From positions 57,932,459 through 57,996,458 of the forward strand of contig OX328124.1 in the NCBI GenBank assembly GCA_946811695.1: 64,000 bases of DNA, read 5' to 3'. Shown here piece by piece: positions 49,201 to 61,073 of this stretch. The stretch comes from Gonocerus acuteangulatus (lineage: Eukaryota > Arthropoda > Insecta > Hemiptera > Coreidae). The position numbers and the translations under genes are program-made. The notes below the pieces were generated by a model. The model did no database searches. It was not told the DNA's origin and saw nothing but the letters and a program-made list of their open reading frames with translations. Each line of letters starts with the position of its first letter. The first letter of the stretch is position 1.

Positions 49201-52200
49201 TTCCTTCCAGCATCGCCTGCTGAGGTCATTAGCAGCAGTTATTCTTTAATACCTGAAAAACGGTTCGGAAGTTGAGTTAAATAAAAGGTGACCATTCAAA
49301 AGCTTACTAAATTCTCTACAAACAAGATACTGAAGCAATTTTCTATGGGGTGATGTCAGTCAGTGTAATAAGTGCTTAAAATCTTAATCTTTAATTTTGT
49401 TATTTCGAACGTGTTTTGGTCTCTGATTACTTCAGTTTTTATTTATTTATTTAAAGTGCATATAACCGTCAAATAAGTATTTTAGGAAAGGTAAAAAAAT
49501 TAGAAACATATTGGTAATAGTGTTTTCCTAGAGAGAACGTTGAGAAAGAGGGTGCAGTAATTTCCGCTTAGGATATTGTGAGTTTCATGTTGTGGCACTT
49601 AAAATCATTTTATGTGTTTCATGAAAGATTAAAACATTCCAATAACTGATTCTTTTGCTTTACTAATGGAACTAGGGATATGCACAAAAACACGCTAAAA
49701 TAATGCTGTTCCTAGGAGTCAGACTTTTTATATACAAACGCAAAAAAAAGTATCTGCTTATGTTTCAATTTTTCAAATAATAAAATAGGAATTTCTAAAC
49801 TATTAGACCCATGTACAAAAAACAATCTTCTGATTCTATTTCTACCAAAAAAGGAAAGAGGCATTTCCCGCACAGCGGGAGGGCTCGGTTTGTTTGGTCT
49901 TTGGGGATAGTCGGCTTGAGGGCTGTTCAGCACTGCATAAATTCGCATCCCATTGCTCGGCTTGGAAAGGGTTTAAGAGTAAGAGGTAACACTCTAACAT
50001 TTTTAATTTTCATCCTAGTTATATAATCTTGCATCTACTTGCTCGACTATTTGCAAAAAAGCTGGTTACTCTTTAATAAAACATAATTGTGTACTACCAC
50101 CATTTTTGCCCTTGGAGCTAAATACAGTAGAACTTGGATAATTCGAACCCCTAGGGACCGATTAAAAAGTTCGAATTATCCAAAATTCGAATTGCAAAAG
50201 TTTTTGAAAATATAGGATTAAAAAATCGAACTTCATATTTTCACATTTTTAATGAAAAAAAAAAATACATTTTATTTAAAGAAAAAGAAACATTACATGA
50301 ATTGTTGATTACGTAAATAATTTATCCAAAAATTAAAAATAAAAGTCTATTGTTTTGAAAAAAAGTAATTTTCATGGGCAACAATTTTTTATTATGTTTT
50401 AGTCCTTAGCAATTTCAGATTTTTTCTTTATTCCTTTTTCAACTTCTTTAATCGCAGATATTTTCTCTGACAACTTTAAAGTTTTATAACTTCTATGCTT
50501 TGTCTAAAATCAACAACTCACTGAACTGCACTGTACACAATAAATTCAAGGCACAAACAATACAACAAATCTAGGACTGGCTTAAAACTGAATAAGATGG
50601 GCTCATAGCAATAGTTGCGAAGCCCTTATAATGAAATAAAAAAAAAAAAAAAATAATAAAAATAACTGAATAAGAAATGAAGATGGGAGGAATGGTGGAA
50701 GGGAATTCTAGGATAACATGACAGGATGTAACTATACCAACCAAGGAAGGGAGGAAGCGCGACCCACCACTTTGCAGAACTCCTAGAGTCCAAGGACTGA
50801 ACTATGAGACTGATATTTTCACAAAATTTAAAATTGACCGTCTCTCTGTATACTTCCCATTGGAGGCACAGGCTCGTAAAAAATTCGAATTATCCAAAAT
50901 TTTATTCGAATTAACCACGATTTTTTTACATTGTTTATGCCCTAAATTCTAGGGACCGAGAGAAATATTCAAATTAAAGAAGATTTCGAATTATCGAAGT
51001 TCGAATTATCCATGTTCCACTGTATATGATGAATATTGTATCTTATCATGTTCTTAAAGATTCATTGTTTTATTACCTTTTTTAATTATTTTTTTTATTT
51101 AATTATTTATTTCATTTATTTAATTTAATTATTATTTTCCAGAACTATATTACATGGGTTGAGCCAGAAACCTATTATAATGTCACAAAACCACGATATG
51201 GTTCTGTACACCCCTTCCCTTTGAACCATATATTGACTTATCTCAAGAGGCAAAGTGCAATCAAACGATTGAATGCTCTTGGCTGGTACAAAAAAAGTCT
51301 TGATAAGGTAATTTATTTTCTTTATTATTTGTGTCAGGTTTTTACCCTTAATTTTTATCATTCACATCTCAAATTTCTGAAAAAATTTCCTTTTTTTTTT
51401 TAGCTAAAAATGTGTTACCTCAATGAAATATTAATATGAATACTAAAAAGTTATAATTTTTCTTACCTTAGATCATTTCAATTCTTTTATATTTTGTGCT
51501 TTTACCACTTGCTTTAGTTATGTTTAGACATAGCAATTGTCTATGTTTAGACAATTACTTCCAAAAAGTCCATGTTTTGATAAACGTTCCAACATAGAAA
51601 ATGAAGAAGCCCTCTAAGAATTGGATTCTCAATCATGGCTCCTCCTGAATAGGAAGGAGCTCTATAAGTGCACCACTCCACCAATGGTTTATCAGTGTTA
51701 CTGGATTTATCAGTGTTTCTCCTGAATAATGATTTTTATTTTTGGCCTAAACCTATTGCGAAGATTGGCATTGTCTGCTACACTCTGTTCAGACCAGGGT
51801 GTAAAAAAATCATGATTTTTTTAAAAAAATCAAAAAAATCGGATTTATTTTATTTAAATCAGATTTTTTTGATTTAAATCGGATTTTTTTGATTTAAATT
51901 GAATTTTTTTACTAAAACCGGCTTTAAAAAAGAAATCAGCCTTTTGAAATGTATCTAGTCTATATAGAGAGCTGGTTATTACCTAGTTGTTCATTATATA
52001 AACCTGTAACTCAAATATTTGCTTATTTACAATGCAAATAATAAAATAACTACTCTAAAGTGGTAGGTCTGTGGATAATTTTGGGAGCATAGCAGAATTG
52101 ACGGATCATATATACAGGGGTTGAAGTTGACCTATATTTTGAAACAGGAATTTCTGTAAATTTAAAGGCTTAAATCAACAAAAATCATTAATTTTCGGCG

Positions 52201-55200
52201 TTTAAATTTAAATGTACGGAATCTCTGGTCTCAAAATATAGGACAATTTCGACCCCTGTATATATAATGACTTAATTTTCAAATTTTAAAACAACAATTT
52301 TAGAAATGAAGCTTTACAGAAATATTAATCACTAGGGAACAGATGTAATTGTATTTACATATTCTTTTCTGATTCGTAAATCCTAAGTATTGATGTAATT
52401 CTGCAAGTTTTAAAAGTATATAAACAGTTTTTTATTTTACATATTTTGTCAAAACTCCATATTTTTACATATTCTGCCATAAATACATATGTTTGCTACA
52501 TATTTTAATATTCTTTTTATTTTGTAATTGAAGAAATAAAGGAAAACCGAGAAAAAAAATAAAACTTTACCCATTGAGTCTAGGTAACTGTGATTTTTCT
52601 AATTCCAAGAAGGTGGCTGTATATGTACTATGTCAATACTAGGTACAGGGTGTCACAAAAATAATGGTCATCCGTTGGCCAGATTATTCTCCAATGCGAG
52701 ATCGGAAAAAATAACCCCCTTAGTAACCCCCGCAAAATTGACCTTGAAATGTTATTCAAGGTCAAATTTTTTTATTGTATATTTCGAAACTGCGAGAGGA
52801 AAAAAAAAGTCAACAGCACCATAGGTCAGAAATGAATCCTTATGGTCAAAGTGACCATTAACAGTGTATACGTGGGCCATTCCATTACAATCGTCAAATG
52901 GTGGCCGATTTTGATAATTTTTTTTTTTTAGTATGTTCTACTAACATTGCCTTACACAAAAATACCTCGTTTGATTTTTTTTTTAAAAAAGGCATCTTCC
53001 AATATAAAATAATGTAAGTATATTGAACAACGGCCCTCACAGCGGCAATCATTGGAGGACCAGAACTTCCTTCGGGAAGAACGTCTTCCTTCAAATTACA
53101 GCTAGTTCAGGAGTTGAGGCCCGGGGATCAGGAGCAGAAAGCATTGTTTTGCAGGTGGGTGCTGGACATGTTGGAACGTCATCCAGACTTCCTCCAGCGG
53201 GTATTGTGGATGGAAGAAAGTTTGTTTTCCAACGTTACCATCCACAGCAGGCAAAATGGATGAGAATAACTTGGGCATTTAAAAGAATTTGGAGAAAGTC
53301 TGGCAGCTTGCCTCAGAAATGAAGTCCGAAATATTTAAGCTGGTGAACGGGCACAATTGCTACGGGCGCTGGATTGATAATCTTCCTTATTAAGTTTTTT
53401 TTTTTTGATTTTTTTTAGGAAGAAACTTTTTTTTCTGCACACGGGCAAGGACAATTATTCTATCCTCTATTCTAAGAGCGACTCGAGGACTGGTTGGTTC
53501 ATGAAATTCATACATGACCTATGAAATCCTTAATGATTAATTTCAGCGATTGGTTGAAAGCTTATGGCCAGGAGCTCTTGATAAGCTTCGAGAATAACCT
53601 CATGAAGGCATTTCTGTCAATTGTAAAATATGCGTTCTGGTCCTCCAATGATTGCCGCTGTGAGGGCTGTTGTTCAATATACTTACATTTTTTTATACTG
53701 GAAGATGCTTTGTTTAAAAAAATCAAACGAGGTATTTTTGTGTAAGGCAATGTTAGAACATGCTAAAGAAAAAAATTATCAAAATTGGCCACCATTTGTC
53801 GACTGTAATAGAATGGCCCACGTATACGCTGTTAATGGTCATTTTGACCAAAAGGAGTCATTTCTGATCTATGGTGCTGTTGACTTTTTTCTTCCTCATG
53901 ACTCGCAGTTTTTAAATATGCAATAAAAAAAATTGACCTTGGAATAACATCTCAAGGTCAATTTTGCGGGGGTTAATATGGGGATTATTTTTTCCGATCT
54001 CGCATTGGAGAATCATCTGAACGGATGACCATTATTTTTGTGATACCCTGTACAAAAGGCATGTTGTTAGTGGATAGCATTAGAATCATACGAGAGTAAT
54101 AGAGAAAATCCAGGTTTTAAAAGGAGTTACTGGGAATAAATTAAAAATAAAGTGAAAAGACAGTCTAGAATAAACCCCTGGATGGAAAAATATCCACATT
54201 ATTGGAGATATCCATAGCGGCAAAACAATTAACAGTTTAGTTGAATCCCACTCTTCAGAGCAGTTGATTGTAGCCATAAAATACACACCAGAGGCTTTAG
54301 TAGATGTTGAAAGATAATTCAGTCGCTTCAAAAGTATACTCAGATCAGACCGGCATCATTTCACGTTTGAAAATTTCAAAATTCAAGTTGTAGCAAACAA
54401 TCTTCCAAAATAATGTTCATTTGTAGAAATTTTCAACTTTTTTCCCTTTTATAATGAGTTCCTAATTCTTATTTATGCTTTATTTTTCTATATGTTAAAC
54501 ATTTTTAGTCATTTTGTTCTTTCCATTAATAATAGAGTTCCTACTTATTATTTATGCTTTTCTTTTCAATATTTTATACTGTTTAAGGTATTTGTTTACT
54601 AAATATTTTCAATTTTGTATTGCATATTTTATTATAAATAGTTAAATATATATGTAAATATTTTGAATTTTATGTTACATGAACATCACGTACGCTAACA
54701 GTAATATTATTTATTTAAAGCTTTGAACAAAAAACCCAGTTTGCCAGTCTTTTCACATCTAATGAGCTAGTTCCTCATTTGACAGTGAACAAAACCAAGG
54801 GTTGAAAACATTCGTTCAACCCCTGCAGAAGTTGCCTTTCCTGTCATAAGCTGCTCTATTATTAACAGTTCTTTTGAGGAAATACAATATTTTAATGCCG
54901 ACGAAGACTTCCACCAATTTAAAGCATTCACTTTGCCCACTACCTGCCAATCTCTTTTATCTTAAGCTTAAAAGGAGATTTATTTGCAGAATTAAAAAAA
55001 AAGAAAGGGTCATAAAAGAAACAGACTTTGAATAGATAAGAATGGTCAAGTGAGTGTAGGCCCTAGGGACAAAAATAAAGACGAAATATTGAAATGGCTG
55101 AAAAAAAGGCAGAACTAGTTAGATTTAAGTTAAAAAAATAAACTAAAGTTAAAAAAATATATAATAATAAAATCAATTGGTTTAAATTAATTTTTTTTTC

Positions 55201-58200
55201 ATGAAATAAATTGATTTAAATCAATGATTTTTTTAAAAAAATCAAATGATTTTAATCATGATTTAAATCACTGATTTAAATCAATTGATTTAAATCGTTG
55301 ACACCCTGGTTCAGACAGACAGAAAAGTTCAATTCCGCATTTCTGAGAGAAATATTTCAAATGGTTCCGTCGTTTGCATATTCCTATTTCAAGGAACAAC
55401 ATGATAATTGAAATACTCTAAACTATGATTATATCTCTTTTAAGACTAGGGAACGATTTTTGAGGGGTCAGACAAGGGTGATTGTGTTTACAATTTATCA
55501 ATACTTAGCCAAAGCTTAGGCTAACAACGGTTTAAACCGTCCAGTGATTAGGTTATAACAGATCGAATTTTTACAACCAATTTTATGCTCCGGAAATACA
55601 GGACATGCCCTTTTCACTCCAACTAAACTATCCTTTTGAACATGCAACATCGTAGTCAAATTGTTCCTGAACCTTGGCTTTGGATCAGTATTGATAAACA
55701 TTAAGCATTCCTTTGCCTGACCTCTCAAAGCCTTCCCTTGTTCTAAAAAAGGCATGGTCAGTTTTTATTGGGTTTGACATAGCTTTTTGTTTATTGAAAC
55801 GAGAATTTTCAAATTACGGAACCATCAGGAATATTTCCCTCAGAATTTCACACATATAGAATTGAACTTTTCAATAGGCTATAGATTCTGTCTGAAAGAG
55901 CCACCCTCAGGCCGGTTTTATTGTGCCTTCCAAGAATCCCAGTGTCTGTTAGTTTTCCACAGTACCAATGTAACGCCCAATAATTTCCTTCAAAACTTTC
56001 CCTTATTTGCCGAAGAAATAAAAATTGCATTGCAGAAATGTTCGTTTATCTGCCTTGAAAAATTGTTGTTTCGTTATGTTAATAAAAATTCATTCTTTCC
56101 AATGGTACTAATCAGCTACCTTAGATTATATCAGCAATTTGTGCCTAGCAGGCTACTCTTAGGGTCATGTATTGGGCGTCTTATTGCATCAGTAATTTCA
56201 TGTTTTGCAACAGCATTCTTTTCATCTCTACTGGTAATGTTCATGTCATGAATTAAGCAGTTTTAAAATGAAATAAATAAAATTCATGACTGTGCTTGCA
56301 AACCATCGTATTACCATCAGATTCAAACTAATTTACTTCAACAAGTTCACAATCCGATGCAGCGGTAAACATCTTCTCACCCAATCTATCCACATTATTT
56401 TTGATCAATGACAAAAAATACATTTCTTCCACCTATTTCAATACTTTTAGTTTATTAGTATCAAAGTGATCCTTTCAATTCACATGAACACCCTCATGCC
56501 TCTTTCTCTGGCTAGAGTCCTGGTTAGGTAAATTAACCCCTGTCTGGTGTGAACCAGTAAACATTTTATGTAACTCAGACTTTCTTGGTTTCTGAAATAG
56601 TCATGTTATAGAATCGTACTCTAAAGCAGTATTATAATTTCTTCCCAAGTAATTAACCCAGGCTCATATTCAGTGTGTCATAAATTAGGTTAGAATGATT
56701 GTTAGCGATCTAAATCAGTGTGTGAGATGAAATAGTTTTGAAGCAACTATTACATTTAAACTTTCATATGGACTACTAAAAGTCTCAGTTATTTCAGGTT
56801 TATGAAGAGGTTGACAGGGCATGCAGAGCACTGAGTGAAAGACTGGGGAAGCAGAGGTTTTTCTTTGGTGAAAAGTAAGTGGTTCATCTGTTTTTAATTT
56901 ACTGTGAGTGTTTATTGATTTTTAAGAAATAATCATACTAATTATTCCAATAATAATTTTAAATGAAATTAAAATGTAATTTTCAAATGTTTATTCTTAA
57001 GAAAAAAACCTCACAAGGCTCCAGGCGCTACAAACCCACGTCTTCCCATTTTATGCCTTACCAGTTAGACTACCAGGCTTCATATCACGGCACGGGAAGT
57101 TAATTCATCTAGTGGTACCAATGCTTAAATAGACTACTTATTGTCATATTTATCTGAATCTAAGCAGTATAGTGGTATGAAGCTCAGAATAAGTACCACT
57201 ACTAGGGTTTTAATATATTAAGCTACGTTATAATAAACAGGACGGAATACTCAAATTATTTTCAAATATTTATTTTTCAAAAAATTTCTTCGCAAAGCTG
57301 GGACTTGAGCCCCCAGTGTAAGGCAGGAGGAGCTGGGCTGAAATCCAAGCCTGGTAATTTAGTTCATCTAAGAAATAAAGATTTGAAAATTAAGTCACTT
57401 GTGATGTATACCATCATGTGTATTATAAAGCAATTTAACCAAATTAATTTATAATTCCTCATTCATATAACTTTTTGAATTAAATATTTGACCTATTTTA
57501 ACGTTATCTCGAGAAATATAATCAGACAATAATAATATAATATAATAATAGTATCATTGAAGCTACATGTATTACTACATTTCAATACCCTGATAGTACT
57601 AATACAATTGTTACAACCATGTTAATCCTTTATTTAATTTGATATGGTATTATTTTCACAGGCCTTCTGAATTAGATGCTTTGGTTTTTGGTCATGTTTA
57701 TTCAATACTGACTGTTGCTGCCTTTCCGGCTGGCCTGAAATTAGCAGATATTATCAGAAAGCATAACCTTATTATGAGGCATTGCAAAACGATGATGTTT
57801 CGTTTGGACTATTCAGAAAATATTGATTGCCCTGTATTTCACAAACTGTATCTTAGAAGTATTGATAATGGAGATTCAGGAGACTTACAAATAGATGAAT
57901 TTATCTATGATGAAAGTGATGAAGACGAAGATAATTCAAAAGCTGACTGTACACAGGTTGCTCAGGATTATTCGTGTCTTGTCAATGAGAGGAACCCTAT
58001 TTATGACTCACTTTTTGGGAATCCAGCCAATGATTTAGAATTGGGGACTTCAATTATTGATCAACAAATTTGCTAATAAATCTTATATGTTCTCTAAGGC
58101 TTCTTATTTTTTTACAATTTTGTCACTGCTAGGATTATATGATAAAAATTGTGATTTATTTCAATATTATTAGATAAGGAAGTAAGTATTTCCATTAAGT

Positions 58201-60998
58201 GTAGTTATCATTACAGCAAATTGAATATAACAATTCAGCATCAATTATTATTTCTTTTTTTGTCATCAACTTCTGTGGCTACCCGTTGTTGTTTCCAATA
58301 AACATGTTTTTAGGGCTTTAATGACCTTAAGGGTTGACATGCCATTAAAAAATAAACATTTATAGTACAGAAGAAATAATTTTTTTTTTTTTTTTTTTTT
58401 TTTTTTTGGCCAGCCCACCTGAGGCCCTGAGCCACCAGGAGACCCAATTTTGTATTTTTTTACACATTTCCTCCCTCCCTCCATAGGCAGGAAACTTGCT
58501 TATGAGGTCGAACGCAAAACTTCTGTTTCAGAACACATAGATCACAAATATATCGGTGGTCCAAATTCTTATATATATATTTCTCTGTTTTCACTGTAGG
58601 TGGCTCAAAAATGGACCAATTTCAATGAAAATTAAATCAAGAAATGTTTGTTAACCTGAAGAATCAACCGACGAGAACATGGTGGTTTTCTTGTGTGAAA
58701 TATGCGCAAACAAAATCTTGATGCTTTCGTGTTTGCTTTAATAGTCTTTCAGGTTCATGTTTTATAGGCAATTGGATGTAGGGAATTTAATGAAATGCAT
58801 TGTCTATAAACGTTTTTGAGTAAAATGGAAAAGGTAGGTTTTACTTGGGATTTTTAGATATATTTTTATATATCTCAAAACCGCCAGGGAAATGTTAGCA
58901 AATCTTAAGTCGTTTATTTGAAAGTGTATTAAATTGTCCAAAAAAAAATGGTTGTTGTGGAATCTACTATATATTTGACAAATACCACTCACTCACTAAC
59001 CTATTATCGCCCAGCCCAAACCACTCGACAGAAAAATTTGAAATGTTTCATGGACACTCCCTTTAGGATGTAAACACTCGCTAAGAAAGGTTTTTCACCA
59101 ATATTCAAATTTTTAAATATTTTTAGAGGGGTTTGAATTTTTAGTTTTAAATACAGCATGCTCGCCTAGGCAGCATGCATTGCTAGGACGATAACAGAAT
59201 AGCTGTTACCATACTGTATCTATTTCATAGTATTATTTTTAATTACGGCTAATTTCAACTATGATGGCAATCCTTGAATTACTAGAAATAAACTGTCCCT
59301 CATAGAGTTTATGCTATGAGGACAAAATCACCTTTCTTATTGCGGTTTATTTCAAGTTGTCCCCCATAAAGTTTTCGCTATACCGGGTGATGGTCCATCT
59401 GAAGTAATAATATCCCGAACTCTTGCACAGCTTCCTCGCCACACTGTGAATAAACATGTAGTAAAAATAATGTAGAAAAGTCTTACATCATCGTCATCTC
59501 AGAGTCTAGGCCACCTGGATCAGGTTTTGTCACTTTTTTCGGTCCACTGCAGCTGCTCTCCTGTTGTCAATGCCTAGAACTATTCTGACATCTTGATTTT
59601 TGGCCTGCCCTTACTTCTTGTCGATTGAAGAGTACTTTCTTAGGAATTGCACGTTCTTCCATCCATACTAGATGATGAGCCATATGCCAGCATCGGTTGG
59701 ATGTGGTTCTTGTACAGCAATGCCTTGATAGCTCTGACTAAAAGCCTATTCACATGATGCCGAAGTCCAAAGGAGCATCCATTTGCTGGCCTGTGACCAG
59801 ATACTGTGTCTTTGATGTGTTGCCCCTTAGCCCAATTCTCTTTGCTGCCTCAACAAACCTGTTTAAGTCTGTCGAGAGTTATATTGGCTCTGAGGTAGAA
59901 GAGGGCTACCTTCTGCTGTGTGATTGCAGAACTTGTTCCACGCTTGCCCAATTTCTATTGGGCAAGCGTGGAACAAGTTAGCTGCTAGAATTAGTAAACA
60001 CTGTGCCAACTACCACCTGAGTTGTATGAAAACGTTTACAGCATCATATAGATATTTTGTTTGTCCAGCCAGGATGCTTAGGAAAGAAGATTGTCAGCCG
60101 CAGGTGACAATGAGAGGCAATAAAAATCTATAAACACCCAAAAAAATCAAGGCCTCATGATGTAGGTCTCTCACTCCCGGCTCTATGAAACCCCTAATCA
60201 AAAGAATGAACCAAGCACAGAGCAAGAAGAGACCCACAGTCCAATGCCTTTTCCTTAGCTAAAATCTTGGCTTGATAGCAATAGTAACTGCTCAGCACAT
60301 CCCTCCCCGATTCCAGCAACTGTCAGCCATTTTAGTGCAACCTATATTGTAGGCTGTGACACAAAGCTTTAAACTATAAATATTTGATAGCAAATATTAG
60401 ATAATATATTAGATATTAGAATTTTAATTTTGTTTTATATATACAGTAGACTCTCTCTGATCCGGCGGTCTCCAAGAGGAATGAGTGATGGACCTTCCCT
60501 TGCTAGCTAGCCAAATTTTTGTTTCATGGTTGTTTCGTTTATTGACTGGAAATCAAAGGAGGCATATATTTTTCGTTTTAGAGACAGAAACTTGTGTTTC
60601 TACTAACAAAATAAATGATTTCACAAAGGAACGCTGGATTTTCAATTTTACTAGTTTTTTATGTTGTAATAATGTATATATACATACATATGTGACTTAG
60701 TTAGTAATTAAATATTTTTTATTTAGTTTAGCTGTCTACATATTTTTATTCAGTTAAATAAAAAAAAAAAAATTAGACAGTTAATCTAAATAAAAAATAT
60801 TTAATTGCTAACTATATCATACGTATATTTTTATTCCTTGAAACTTTTACATGTGTTTGCACTTGTAAATAATATACCAGCAAGGATTTGTATATTTTGA
60901 ATTTATTTTATAAATCTGTACCTGAATTTTACTTAAATATGCAATATTAAAAATGATCGGCGCTAATGGCCAAGATTTGTCGATGTGGCGTATTAAAA

Positions 60999-61073
<75 letters not shown>

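Larger units (their letters stand above)
51795..55308 (+). mobile_element. hAT element (3.5 kb) with nested insertions, Mtx2 intron 5
   Basis: Flanked by GTTCAGAC at 51787-51794 and 55309-55316, a perfect 8-bp duplication. Ends CAGGGTGTAAAAAAATCATG and the inverse-type ATTTAAATCGTTGACACCCTG are followed by ATTTAAATC-rich stretches on both sides. A hAT dimerisation domain remnant is at 54280-54413. A 144-bp MITE and a 1.4-kb mariner-type element lie inside. Confidence 0.88.

Noticed and set aside
55787..56251. 154-codon plus-strand frame in Mtx2 intron 5
   Set aside because: No recognisable domain, and the minus strand shows MULE-like sequence; most likely antisense of a TE remnant.
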